Of a DNA stretch of 64,000 nt, positions 38,253 through 46,983 are shown in pieces (position 1 is the stretch's first letter; each line of letters opens with the position of its first letter). The DNA is from Acidobacteriota bacterium (GTDB lineage Bacteria; Acidobacteriota; Blastocatellia; RBC074), in assembly GCA_018269055.1 (NCBI GenBank), contig JAFDVI010000019.1, positions 124,001-188,000 of the forward strand. Reading direction: 5' to 3'. The notes under the pieces were generated by a model that worked only from the letters and a program-made list of their open reading frames with translations, ran no database searches and was not told where the DNA came from. The position numbers were made by a program, and so were the translations under genes.

Positions 38253-39131
38253 TTAAGCCTTGACCAGTTCGAGCAAGGTGATTTCGGGCGGACAACCGTA
38301 ACGCAGCGGCGCAATGACGGTTCCCAAACCACGATTGACATACAGTTGTGTTGCGCCGAGTTGCGCATGTCCGCGTGTCAATCGGCGACTTGGACGGCGC
38401 AACCAGCGATACGTTTTCGAATCTTTGCGACCGGTCAGCAATCGCCAGTTGATTTGCCCTCCGTGGGTGTGGCCGGAAAGCACCAGGTCAATTTCGGCGC
38501 GTGCAGCTTCGCGTATGATTCGTGGATTGTGGCAAAGTAGGATACGAATTTCATCGTCGGAGGTATCAACCATTGCCGCTGGCAAATCGTCACGACCAAC
38601 CATCAAATCATCTACGCCGAGCAGGCGAATGCCGGCATTGCCAAGTTCGATTCGTATGTTTTCGTTGATCAGAACGCGTATGCCTTGATCGGTAAACGCT
38701 GATTGCATTGCCGGGCCGTCCGTCCAGTGATCGTGATTTCCCAACACGGCGAAAACGCCGTGCGGCGATTGCAAGCCACCGAGCGCGCGAGCGCAACCGG
38801 GAATGTAGTCTGTCGAATGAGAAATATAATCGCCGGTCAAAACTGTTAGGTCGGCTTTGAGTTCATTGGCGTAACTGACAGCTTGAGCGATTTCCGATTC
38901 GCTCAAAAACGGGCTGTGGTGGATGTCGGACAACTGCACGATGCGAAACCCATGAAATTCACTTGGCAATTTGGGCAGCAAAATGCGTTGATGGGTGATC
39001 TCGAACTGGCGAGGTTCCAGCAGCGCCCGTTGCAGTAAATTGGAAAATGCCTGCAACCAACGCGTTCTCTGGCGAGTTTGCGGATTGAGCGCACGTCGTT
39101 GTCTGAAGCGCGTGATGACAGAATTTTTCAT
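38253..39131 (-). CDS. Calcineurin-like metallophosphoesterase (YaeI-like)
   Basis: A 292-residue dinuclear metal phosphoesterase. The motifs are complete: QLSDIHHSPF, LTGDYIS, LGNHDHW, and SGHTHGGQ. The N-terminal basic region (TRFRQRRALNPQTRQRTRW) and the placement of motifs resemble YaeI/YkuE-like enzymes, some of which act on UDP-2,3-diacylglucosamine or membrane-associated substrates; the specific substrate is inference. The start at ATG 39131 is chosen because AGGAG (39141-39145 on the complement) is 9 nt upstream; a TTG three codons earlier overlaps that site. Confidence 0.92.
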   Translation of the reverse strand: MKNSVITRFRQRRALNPQTRQRTRWLQAFSNLLQRALLEPRQFEITHQRILLPKLPSEFHGFRIVQLSDIHHSPFLSESEIAQAVSYANELKADLTVLTGDYISHSTDYIPGCARALGGLQSPHGVFAVLGNHDHWTDGPAMQSAFTDQGIRVLINENIRIELGNAGIRLLGVDDLMVGRDDLPAAMVDTSDDEIRILLCHNPRIIREAARAEIDLVLSGHTHGGQINWRLLTGRKDSKTYRWLRRPSRRLTRGHAQLGATQLYVNRGLGTVIAPLRYGCPPEITLLELVKA

Positions 39132-39286
39132 CCAGCCCAACTCCTAAGATACATTATTACTTGTTGAGGACGTGACCATGAAGCTCTATGGCTTCTGCAA
39201 TTTCCGCTATATCTAACAGCACGCGGATTATATTCGCCCAAAGCGGGGAACCGCAATCAACCATTTTCAAATTCGAGAGGCTGGTT

Positions 39287-40015
39287 TTGATCTATCTGGA
39301 CTCCGAAACTCAAACTCCAAACCTGATCAGTGTCGTAATTCCTGTTCTCAACGAAGAGTCGCAGATCGCGCGGATGATGGCTGAACTGACCGAAATGACG
39401 CAGGGGGATGCCTTTGAGTTAATCGTGGCCGACGGCGGCAGCTCCGATCGCACAGTGGAGCTAACGCGGAGCTTTGAATCCGTCAAACTCATCTCCTGTC
39501 AGCGTGCCAATCGCGGATGGCAAATGAATCAGGGGGCGGCGGAAGCTGCAGGTGACGTGTTGCTGTTTTTGCACGCCGATGTGAAATTGCCCGTGACCGG
39601 ACTGGCTTCGATTCGTCAGGCCTTGGAAAACGAAAAACTGGTTGGCGGGTGTTTCCAGCTTCAATTTCCGGCTGATGCGCAGACTTCCTTGCGGGCAGTA
39701 GCCTGGGGGATCAATGTGCGAACCCGCTGGTTCAAAACAGCGACCGGCGATCAGGCGATTTTTGTCCGCCGACAGGTTTTTCAGGCAATTGGTGGGTACG
39801 AATTGTTTCCTTTGATGGAAGACATAGCCTTGTTTAACGAAATGAAACGGCAAGGCAAGGTGACTGTGCTCAACGACAGGGTGGAGATTTCGCCGCGGCG
39901 ATGGTTGAAATTTGGCGTTTGGCGAACGGTGATGCTGATGTATTTGCTCCGTTTCGGATACTGGTTGGGAATTGATCCTGTGACGCTCAAACGATTTTTT
40001 CTTGATGTCAGATGA
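39287..40015 (+). CDS. GT2 glycosyltransferase, TIGR04283 family
   Basis: A 242-residue family 2 glycosyltransferase. Seen: ISVVIPVLNEESQI, the nucleotide-binding VADGGSSDRT, FLHADVKLP (DxD-like), and GGYELFPLMEDIALFNEM, followed by WRTVMLMYLLRFGYWLG. These match TIGR04283 proteins, often annotated as rSAM/selenodomain- or arsenosugar-associated transferases. Their usual partner, a TIGR04282 protein, is not nearby. I choose TTG 39287 because GAGAGG lies 6 nt before it and length then fits the family; an ATG at 39188 would add 33 unlikely residues. It is divergent from the phosphoesterase gene. Confidence 0.85.
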   Translation: MIYLDSETQTPNLISVVIPVLNEESQIARMMAELTEMTQGDAFELIVADGGSSDRTVELTRSFESVKLISCQRANRGWQMNQGAAEAAGDVLLFLHADVKLPVTGLASIRQALENEKLVGGCFQLQFPADAQTSLRAVAWGINVRTRWFKTATGDQAIFVRRQVFQAIGGYELFPLMEDIALFNEMKRQGKVTVLNDRVEISPRRWLKFGVWRTVMLMYLLRFGYWLGIDPVTLKRFFLDVR

Positions 40016-40085
40016 CCGTAGACTCGGATTGCGCTTCGTGTATGCTGTGCCAGCATTTTTCGCAATGTTCAAAAGGAGTTAAAGG

Positions 40086-41801
40086 ATGAAGTTCGGTTAC
40101 GCGCGTACATACATGTTGCTTGGATTGCTGGCAATTGTTCTCGGGCTGATTGGTCAAGCTCAGGATTCCAAAAAACAGGACCCACGCTTTCACCCCGTGC
40201 CGATGAATCCAGGCCCGCTGGGCTCCGCCGGGTACCTCACACTGCTCCCAATTGATGACCGCCCGGCGGTTGGTCAATTCGCACAAATGATCGGAGCCGT
40301 TGCCGACCACAAGGTGACACTGCCACCCAAAGAAATGCTCGGACGATTTACCACACCCGGCGATACAGCGCGCATCGAACTGTGGTTGAAGTCGCAGGAT
40401 TATTCCAAAGCTGACGCGCTGATTGTTTCCGTGGACATGCTGGCTTATGGCGGATTGGTGGCTTCGCGCACGAATAAAGTTTCCTTCGATGAAGCGAAAA
40501 AGCGTTTGGAATTTTTCCGCTGGTTCAAAGCGAAATATCCGCGCGTGCCGGTCTATGCCTTCAATGTGATTATGCGCGTTGCTCCAACCGCGACGGCGGC
40601 CGCGCGCGGCATTCACGACAAACTGGCGAGGTGGGCGGAATTGAAAGATCGCGCGCCAACATCCGGCGACAAGAAGCTGGAAGCTGAACTGAATCAACTG
40701 ACCAGGGAATTGGCCCCGACGGTCATTGACGATTATCTTGCCGCGCGCAAACGGGACTTGCAGATCAATTTGGCAATGCTTGATCTTGCCAAAGCCGGAA
40801 CGGTCAACGAGCTGATTTTGTTGCAAGACGATGCGCGCCCGTTCGGGTTGCATCGCCAGGATCAAGCCGTACTTCGCACAAAGCTGAAAGAACTCGGATT
40901 GGAATCGAAAGTCCCGATTTATAACGGCGCGGACGAAGGTTCGCTGTCGCTGGTCAGTCGAGCGGTGTTGGACAAGTTTTTATACAAGCTTAAGGTCGCA
41001 GTCGTATATTCATCGGAAAAAAGCCGCGACGTGATCGCGCCGTACGAAGACCACCCGCTGCAATTCACCGTCGAAAATCAGATTCGCGCCGCCGGAGGAA
41101 TTCCCGTCAGCGAATTCGATCAAAGCGATTACCGTTTGTTCATCAATGCGCCGGGAACCAGCGACGAAGAGTTCGACCTGTTTTTGAAAAAGCTGCTGAA
41201 AGAGCTGAAAGAGAATCGTCATATAGCCCTGGCCGACGTGCTATTTCCTGCGCCGCATCACAGCGGAGCCGACGAACGCATCATTGCCGCCTTGAAGCGT
41301 GAAAGCCTGTTTGACCGTTTTGCAGGCTACGCCGCCTGGAACACTGCGGGCAATACGCTGGGGATGGCAATTCCTCATGCGAACATGCGCGTTTTCTTTC
41401 GCTCGAAGCTGAACGACCGTGCAGACCGCGCCGCACGCACCGAAGCCGCGCATTTGGTATTTCTGCTTAACAGGTTCGCTGGCGATTATCTCTTTCACGA
41501 CATCGTTCAATTGGAGATCAACGAACGGCTTCGCGCCGAAGCAAAAACCGACGAAGTTACGTACGAATTCACGCCAGAGCGCTACACTGAGATCAACCGC
41601 GAAGTCGGCGAAAAGATGAAAGCCCAGATTGAGAGATTCTTTGCCGACTATTTCAAAAGCCACACGCACCGGCTGGCGATTTACAAAGGCGTCGAAAAAA
41701 CGATTACCGTCAACGGATTGAAAGACCTGTTTGTGTACTTGCCATGGGCGCGCGCATTCGAATGCGCGATTGAATTCAAGCTGGATTATTCCGCGAATTG
41801 A
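40086..41801 (+). CDS. DUF4127 family protein, exported
   Basis: A 571-residue protein with a signal peptide ([18 protein letters not shown]). It carries the DUF4127 hallmarks [58 protein letters not shown] and [16 protein letters not shown]. These conserved Asp, Asn and His residues look catalytic, but no biochemical function is established for the family. AAGGAG is 7 nt upstream of the ATG. It is followed by a 255-bp gap with no convincing gene. Confidence 0.88.
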   Translation: MKFGYARTYMLLGLLAIVLGLIGQAQDSKKQDPRFHPVPMNPGPLGSAGYLTLLPIDDRPAVGQFAQMIGAVADHKVTLPPKEMLGRFTTPGDTARIELWLKSQDYSKADALIVSVDMLAYGGLVASRTNKVSFDEAKKRLEFFRWFKAKYPRVPVYAFNVIMRVAPTATAAARGIHDKLARWAELKDRAPTSGDKKLEAELNQLTRELAPTVIDDYLAARKRDLQINLAMLDLAKAGTVNELILLQDDARPFGLHRQDQAVLRTKLKELGLESKVPIYNGADEGSLSLVSRAVLDKFLYKLKVAVVYSSEKSRDVIAPYEDHPLQFTVENQIRAAGGIPVSEFDQSDYRLFINAPGTSDEEFDLFLKKLLKELKENRHIALADVLFPAPHHSGADERIIAALKRESLFDRFAGYAAWNTAGNTLGMAIPHANMRVFFRSKLNDRADRAARTEAAHLVFLLNRFAGDYLFHDIVQLEINERLRAEAKTDEVTYEFTPERYTEINREVGEKMKAQIERFFADYFKSHTHRLAIYKGVEKTITVNGLKDLFVYLPWARAFECAIEFKLDYSAN

Positions 41802-42056
41802 TGACCGTTTTCTGCTCATTCTGGGTTTCACCATCTTTTTTGATCGGGTAGTTCCGGACGTTAGTCGGGGAGAAGCGCAGGCGGTTGACTCGCTCACCAA
41901 TTATGGTGATGCTGGTTATGCGATTCTGGACATTTTCATTTTGTGTGAAGCGCGCATTGCCAACTTTTCCGGCTTGGCGGCATTGGAGCAAGTCGTGGCG
42001 ATGGCGGAGGCAGAGTTGAAATCGTTACTTCCGGCAACCAAACTGGTTGTCATTGC

Positions 42057-43076
42057 ATGTCCAAAACATGCGTAACTGCATTTATGTTGGCAGGGAAAGT
42101 ACATACAACATGGTTTCAATGGATGATTGTGGGCCTGTTGGTTCTGGCGTATGGCACTGCTGCCGCAACGCAATCCCAACAGCCAAAACCGGAGAGTGTC
42201 CGCGTCCAGGAGTTGATTCGCCAGGCAAGAATCGCCGCCGGATTTGAAACTTCGGAAGGCGGAATTCAGTCCTTATCGTTCAAAGCCAAGACCGAACGGT
42301 TCGTCAAATACTTCAGCGTCCAATCGCCGACCAAAGTCGTGGAAAACGACAAAACCCTGGGCGGAAAAGTCGAAGTCGAATTCTCCTTGCCAGATAAGTT
42401 CCGCGTGAAAACCAAAAGCGATACGCTTTCCGGGTTTGACATTTCTTTCACAGAGGCTTTGAACGGTGATCTGGCCTGGCGTGATCCGCCGATGACCGTT
42501 CGGTCGTTTGGACCGGATCGGCGCGTGATTGATGTCGGGGATGTTGAACGAACCATGTTGATGCAAACTCGCACGGCCAAACAACGAATTGCGTTTTACA
42601 CGCTGGGGTGGTTGCTGCAAACGCCTCCGTCGGTTCCGGTGGAAATGAATTATGCGGGAATTGTTGACCTCGAAGGCCGGAAATGTGACGCAGTGGTTGT
42701 GGAAGGGCAGGAAGGATTGCGAAACGTTTTGTTGTTCGACCAAAAAACGCATTTGCTGACCGGCATGGGAATTGTATTTTTCGACGCTATTCGTGAAACC
42801 GTGATTGTCGAAGTCGCAGGATTTGATCGCCGCTATATTCGCGATACCTATGCTCGCGCTCGCCAGGAACGTATGGCCAGAACGAAACCTGGCCAGCAGC
42901 ACGAAATGTTGTGGCATTTTTTGGATCATAGTTCTGTTGGCGGCGTAACGCTCCCGCATCGTGTGAAAATCACGCTTGATGGAAGCGCCATCGAAGAAAT
43001 GACCATCAACGAATACAGGGTCAATCAGCCGATCAACCCCAGACGGTTTGAGGGAAAGCCGGAAGTCAAATACTGA
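42057..43076 (+). CDS. Exported LolA/LppX-like beta-domain protein
   Basis: A 339-residue protein with a hydrophobic signal segment (MIVGLLVLAYGTAAATQ) placed unusually late (~residues 23-39), so the true start may be the internal ATG at 42084 or 42123; none has a good ribosome site. The body reads as a curved beta-sheet of the LolA/LppX/RseB type (KVEVEFSLPDKFRVKTKS, LEGRKCDAVVVEGQEG, NVLLFDQKTHLLTGMGIVF). Related proteins carry lipids or lipoproteins through the periplasm. The family match is weak. A small imperfect hairpin (43082-43102) separates it from the metallopeptidase-like gene. Confidence 0.55.
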   Translation: MSKTCVTAFMLAGKVHTTWFQWMIVGLLVLAYGTAAATQSQQPKPESVRVQELIRQARIAAGFETSEGGIQSLSFKAKTERFVKYFSVQSPTKVVENDKTLGGKVEVEFSLPDKFRVKTKSDTLSGFDISFTEALNGDLAWRDPPMTVRSFGPDRRVIDVGDVERTMLMQTRTAKQRIAFYTLGWLLQTPPSVPVEMNYAGIVDLEGRKCDAVVVEGQEGLRNVLLFDQKTHLLTGMGIVFFDAIRETVIVEVAGFDRRYIRDTYARARQERMARTKPGQQHEMLWHFLDHSSVGGVTLPHRVKITLDGSAIEEMTINEYRVNQPINPRRFEGKPEVKY

Positions 43077-43116
43077 AATCCGGGAACGATGGCATCGTGC
43101 CCGCAATGGTTGAGGA

Positions 43117-43707
43117 ATGAAGTTTGTTGTCGTTCAAGATTTCACCTCTCTCGCTGAGTTGCTGCGGTTTTACAGTGACGCTGATGAGATTGTGTTCAAC
43201 AGTCACAACGGACTTTCTGATCCAAAGCTAGATGAAGCTGAAGTTGCCGAAGCCTGTCACGACGGGCGCTGGCTGGCGAACCGCTTAAGGTTGCGACGAG
43301 GGCCAAGACCCGTGGAAGAAATTGCGGCGAGTTATGGTTGCCGAATTGGTCGAGAAGCTTGGCAGGTGGCAGATGACAAGTTGATGTATCTTGGCGAATG
43401 CCTGCTACATTCCACAGAAGGCGGAGCTGTCATTCGCATCAACACCACTGCGACAAAGCTGCTGGCCGAAACGCTGGCGCAGTGGGCCGATGAAGTCGAG
43501 CGGCACTGGTTTAGTGAAGAAAAGATCGGCGAGGTGGTGATCGCGCACGAATTGTTTCATTTGATTGAACAACGTGGACATTCGACTTCTGTCGAGTTGG
43601 CGGCGCACGCTTTTGCGCGAGCGTTGACTGAATTGCCATTTTCCCCACTGCTTTACAATGCATTGCTGCTTCGGCTGGCGACAGGGAAGGGGCGGTTGAC
43701 GAGATGA
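43117..43707 (+). CDS. ImmA/IrrE-like zinc metallopeptidase domain protein
   Basis: A 196-residue soluble protein. A gluzincin-like zinc site is visible: HELFH in VVIAHELFHLIEQRG, with a downstream Glu in SVELAAHAFARAL that matches the third ligand of ImmA/IrrE-type peptidases. The N-terminal half contains a Cys (EACHDG) and an Arg-rich helix (WLANRLRLRRGPRP). ImmA-like enzymes cut repressors to switch on mobile elements or stress genes, but they normally accompany an HTH repressor and none lies nearby. GAGGA lies directly before the ATG. Function is inferred from the zinc site only. Confidence 0.65.
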   Translation: MKFVVVQDFTSLAELLRFYSDADEIVFNSHNGLSDPKLDEAEVAEACHDGRWLANRLRLRRGPRPVEEIAASYGCRIGREAWQVADDKLMYLGECLLHSTEGGAVIRINTTATKLLAETLAQWADEVERHWFSEEKIGEVVIAHELFHLIEQRGHSTSVELAAHAFARALTELPFSPLLYNALLLRLATGKGRLTR

Positions 43708-44054
43708 AGCCGCAACAAAGCTTCGCATTCCCGTTCCCAATTATTGGGGAAGGGAATCAGTGATGACTTTTGATGAAAGGCTTTACGCGACAGATTGTAG
43801 AGCGGCGCGTATGGCCTATGCCTCTTCTGGGCTTGCATTTCGGAAAACCATGGGAGGCTGCCAAATCGGTTTTGCGTCCCAAAATGGCTGGAAAGTTGGA
43901 TTTTCCCTGATTCGCGAATGCAATCCGTCCGCAAGCCGAAAGTCATCAGAATTTTGCCGTTTGACTGATTGCAAGGCTTAGGGGGTTTGAGTATGATTCA
44001 AACCGGTTCAAGGAACCCCACCCAGCCTGACAGAGTTGAAGAGATTTGCTTTGA
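43708..44054. other. Intergenic region with an imperfect hairpin
   Basis: An imperfect 14-bp hairpin (43727-43740 with 43744-43757, two mismatches) lies 20 bp after the metallopeptidase stop and is probably its terminator. A 73-codon frame at 43760-43981 has no ribosome site, odd composition and no recognisable motif, so I do not call it. Nothing else is seen. Confidence 0.5.
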
Positions 44055-44204
44055 ATGAATGGAGTTTTTTTGAAGGCGTTTACAAGCGAACAGATCATCA
44101 ACAGACTCGAAACTGTACTCAACGATAATTCAGAAATTGATCAACAGGGACCGCAAAGGTGCGAGTCTTTCAACACCATTAACACAGGGAGACCAAGGCA
44201 ATGA
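44055..44204 (+). CDS. Possible 49-residue upstream ORF coupled to Clp-type ATPase
   Basis: A short frame begins MNGVFLKAFTSEQIINRLE and ends in TGA overlapping the ATG of the ATPase gene (ATGA at 44201-44204). The N-terminal half looks helical and amphipathic with normal coding composition; the C-terminal end is less protein-like. The terminal ATGA overlap is typical of translational coupling. The start has only a weak ribosome site. It could be a small adaptor, a leader peptide or chance. Confidence 0.35.
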   Translation: MNGVFLKAFTSEQIINRLETVLNDNSEIDQQGPQRCESFNTINTGRPRQ

Positions 44205-45376
44205 CCAATGCAGGACAAAAACAGGCACACAGTTCTCATTACCTGAACCCTGATCTCAAAAGTCCTCTAGCGCAGGATTTTGAAGATAGACTGTCTGAAT
44301 TGATTGTGGGGCAGGAACGCGCCGTGCGCCGCGTTACCGGGTTGTATCAAATTTTTCTGGCGGGACTGTCTCATCCGGGACGCCCAATTGGAACTTTGCT
44401 GTTTCTGGGGCCAACCGGTTCCGGTAAAACCCGCGTCGTTGAAGCCGCTGCGGAAGTGTTATTCGGCGATCCGCTGCTGGTTACCAAAATTGATTGCGCT
44501 GAATTTCAACATTCGCATGAAATTGCCAAGCTGATTGGCTCGCCGCCGGGTTATCTGGGGCACCGCGAAACTTCGCCGCTGCTGACACAGGAGAACCTGG
44601 ATCGTTCCCACACGGAAACGCTGAAACTGTCTTTGGTGTTATTCGACGAAATCGAAAAAGCCAGCGATGCGCTTTGGCAGTTGCTGCTGGGGATTTTGGA
44701 CAAGGCGACGTTGACGCTGGGCGACAACCGCCGCGTGGATTTTTCGCGTTCGATTGTGATCATGACTTCCAACCTGGGAGCGCGGGAGATGAGCGAGATG
44801 ATTTCCGGCGGAATCGGCTTTGCGCCGAAATCGGGGGTCATTGACGCCGAAGTTGACCAGAAGATTTACCGCACGGCTTCGGAAGCCGCCAAACGCAAAT
44901 TCTCGCCGGAGTTCATGAACCGCATTGACAAGGTGGTGGTCTTCCGCAGCCTGCGCGATGAACACTTGCGCCAGATTCTTGAAATCGAACTCAAAGCCGT
45001 TCAGGAACGAATCATGCGCGGAACGGGCGACAAGTTCATCTTCAAGTGCACCGACGCCGCCAAGAAGTTCCTGCTTGACGAAGGCATTGATTTCAAATAC
45101 GGCGCACGCCACCTGAAACGCTCCATCGAACGTTTTTTGGTGTATCCGTTGTCGAATTTGATTGCGACCGGTCAGGTGGAAACCGGAGATTTGCTGGTAG
45201 TGGATTATTCCCCGGAAATTGGCAAGCTGGTATTTGCCAAAGAATCCGGAGGGGCGCTGGTGACCAGCGATGCCGGGTATCGTGATTATCCGGACCACGG
45301 GTTGCTCAGCGTCGGCAATGCCGTTTCACTAGCCACGCCGGAATATGGCCCCGCCCCGGCGCGTGCAAGAGAGTAA
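44201..45376 (+). CDS. Single-ring Clp/HSP100 D2-type AAA+ ATPase
   Basis: A 391-residue ATPase corresponding to the second AAA+ module of ClpB/ClpC (AAA_2 plus ClpB D2-small). Seen: GQERAVRRVT, Walker A GPTGSGKT (70-77), the substrate pore loop GSPPGYLG (113-120), Walker B LVLFDEIEK, sensor 1 SIVIMTSNLGA, arginine finger region FSPEFMNRIDKVVVF and sensor 2 KYGARHLKRSIERFL. There is no D1 ring, Clp N-domain or M-domain, and no IGF/IGL loop for ClpP is obvious, so it is more likely a remodelling ATPase than a protease partner. AGGGAGA precedes the ATG, and a 49-codon frame overlaps its start. Confidence 0.9.
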   Translation: MTNAGQKQAHSSHYLNPDLKSPLAQDFEDRLSELIVGQERAVRRVTGLYQIFLAGLSHPGRPIGTLLFLGPTGSGKTRVVEAAAEVLFGDPLLVTKIDCAEFQHSHEIAKLIGSPPGYLGHRETSPLLTQENLDRSHTETLKLSLVLFDEIEKASDALWQLLLGILDKATLTLGDNRRVDFSRSIVIMTSNLGAREMSEMISGGIGFAPKSGVIDAEVDQKIYRTASEAAKRKFSPEFMNRIDKVVVFRSLRDEHLRQILEIELKAVQERIMRGTGDKFIFKCTDAAKKFLLDEGIDFKYGARHLKRSIERFLVYPLSNLIATGQVETGDLLVVDYSPEIGKLVFAKESGGALVTSDAGYRDYPDHGLLSVGNAVSLATPEYGPAPARARE

Positions 45377-45402
45377 TTGCAATGGGGAGCCGGTAGGCGG
45401 AC

Positions 45403-45738
45403 TTACTGGCTCCCAATTACTGAATCCTCCACTTCAATTTCCATCCTCAATAAAGCCGAACTCAACGTTTTGCCTTGCGGATCCGTTTTCAAGGAAACCG
45501 TTCCGCCTCCGCCCAGAGCTTCATACAGCAGAAAATTCAACGAATTCAGGTTCGGCAATTCGAACCGTTCGACTTTGCCTTTGCAGATTCCGGCGAAATG
45601 CTGTTTTACACGTTCGGCGGTAACTTCGCGGGCAAGAATGGGATAAAACTCCGGCTTCAAGGCGATCAAGCCAATGTTGGATGTGTCCCCTTTGTCGCCG
45701 GAACGCGCGTGCGCGATTTTGAGAAGCTGAACTTTCAT
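45403..45738 (-). CDS. Stand-alone AtuA C-terminal-type domain protein
   Basis: A 111-residue protein matching the small ferredoxin-fold-like region usually found at or beside the C-terminus of AtuA (acyclic terpene utilisation) proteins: AHARSGDKGDTSNIGLIA, a helix RVKQHFAGICKGKVERFELP, and LNFLLYEALGGGGTVSLKTD. The large AtuA portion is absent here, as is any acyl-CoA carboxylase gene. Its stop is 27 bp from the convergent Clp-type ATPase stop, and it lies 12 bp downstream of the MBL hydrolase gene, likely on the same transcript. Role unknown; the family name is from pattern recognition. Confidence 0.78.
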   Translation of the reverse strand: MKVQLLKIAHARSGDKGDTSNIGLIALKPEFYPILAREVTAERVKQHFAGICKGKVERFELPNLNSLNFLLYEALGGGGTVSLKTDPQGKTLSSALLRMEIEVEDSVIGSQ

Positions 45739-45750
45739 ATTCCTCTCCGC

Positions 45751-46806
45751 TTATTTGATGGCGTAACTCCTGCTGACTTTGTTGCGGTCATTTATCACCG
45801 TAAAGTTTTTCTTGGCCGTATCCACAGAAACGCGAATCATATTCGCCGCATCGTTTTGCGCATCCAGATTGGCAATGAATTCTGGTGGCGCGTTCTGGTC
45901 ATCCGTGCTGGTGACATTGAGATGAAGTTGCCACAAGTCTTTGATGGTCGGCGTGCTTTTCGCCGTTTTGACAACGTCGGGATGTCCACCTTTGCGCGCG
46001 CCATTGTTCATAATCGCTGCGGTCGGCTTGATCGCGTTCAGTAGCAACGGGTTGTTGCTGGAATTTGTTCCGTGGTGGCCAATCTGGAACAAGTCAATTT
46101 CGCCAATCAGATTCGTCGGGCAAACCAGTTTGTATTCGTTGTTCCAGGTCAAATCGCCTGTGTCCAGAAAATCAAAATTGCCGTAGCGCAGCACGAACGT
46201 AACGCTCCGCGCATTATCAGAAGGATCAGGGTCTTGCATCTTTGCGGCGCTGCATTCTGCGGAAGGCGATGCTTTGATTTTCATCGGCATCACTTCGCCC
46301 GCCGCCGCCAATACCTGCAGCGTAATTTTCGGAGTTCCCGCCGCCTGCTTCAGTTCGATGGTGTCGCCGGGATGCAGCGTATTCGTTTTGCCGCCCGCCG
46401 CCGCTTGGTACGCTGCGTACTTGGCAGAGAAGTCTTTGTCTTCTTGCAGAGAATCCATCGGGCCGTGATCGTAAAACTTGCCGATTTTGACACGCTTGGC
46501 CAGTTCGGGAACTCCGCCAAAATGGTCAACGTGATAGTGCGTGACAATCAAATGATCAATTTGAGAAATGTTTGCGGCCTTCATCGCTGTTTCGATGCGT
46601 TTGGCGTCGCGGCTTTCAAATCCTGGCCAACCGGCGTCTACCAAAATGGATTCACCTGCCGGAGTGACAATCAACGTGGATGCGCCGCCTTCCACGTCAA
46701 CGTAAAAGATTTCCAGCGGGCGTTTGGAGCTTTGCGATTGAACTGTGGTGATGCTGATTGCTGCGAGCAAATAGGCGGAAAGGCAAAACGTTCCGAGTCT
46801 TTTCAT
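45751..46806 (-). CDS. Exported MBL-fold metallo-hydrolase (ComEC C-terminal-like)
   Basis: A 351-residue protein with a signal peptide (LGTFCLSAYLLAAISIT). The metallo-beta-lactamase zinc motif is THYHVDHFGG (His90, His92, Asp94, His95), preceded by ESILVDAGWPG and followed by FLDTGDLTW and IGHHGTNSSNNP. The pattern matches ComEC/Rec2-type MBL domains without the membrane channel, so a periplasmic nuclease or phosphodiesterase is possible, but the substrate is not determinable. Its gene is divergent from the M48-like/FHA gene and probably cotranscribed with the AtuA-like gene. Confidence 0.88.
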   Translation of the reverse strand: MKRLGTFCLSAYLLAAISITTVQSQSSKRPLEIFYVDVEGGASTLIVTPAGESILVDAGWPGFESRDAKRIETAMKAANISQIDHLIVTHYHVDHFGGVPELAKRVKIGKFYDHGPMDSLQEDKDFSAKYAAYQAAAGGKTNTLHPGDTIELKQAAGTPKITLQVLAAAGEVMPMKIKASPSAECSAAKMQDPDPSDNARSVTFVLRYGNFDFLDTGDLTWNNEYKLVCPTNLIGEIDLFQIGHHGTNSSNNPLLLNAIKPTAAIMNNGARKGGHPDVVKTAKSTPTIKDLWQLHLNVTSTDDQNAPPEFIANLDAQNDAANMIRVSVDTAKKNFTVINDRNKVSRSYAIK

Positions 46807-46921
46807 TGCGGTTCCTCTTCTGAATGTTGTTGTCGCGGTTTCGATTTTGGAAGTCGTAGATTACCAAACCCTCTGCGATGACGATAGCAGCGAAGCCTTT
46901 GGTGATACAGTTCGGTAACAA

Positions 46922-46949
46922 TTTACGCACAATTTTCATTTGCTATAAT
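46922..46949 (+). promoter_or_regulatory. Sigma-70-like promoter for the M48-like/FHA gene
   Basis: TTTACG (46922-46927) and a perfect TATAAT (46944-46949) are separated by 16 bp, 35 bp before the ATG at 46984. The -35 box matches four of six consensus bases. Confidence 0.55.
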
Positions 46950-46983
46950 CCCGCCGCCTGAAAATCGCGGGCAAGGGTTTCAA

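Noticed and set aside
41731-42075. A 114-codon frame in the gap after the DUF4127 gene
   Set aside because: Its first part is a shadow of the DUF4127 gene and it overlaps the next gene. The middle reads plausibly but has no start signal or family resemblance.
43760-43981. A 73-codon plus-strand frame
   Set aside because: No ribosome-binding site, unlikely Cys/Met-rich composition and no motif; it lies behind a hairpin in a non-coding gap.
44639-45298. A 219-codon minus-strand frame within the Clp-type ATPase gene
   Set aside because: It mirrors a well-supported AAA+ coding sequence and has no recognisable domain.
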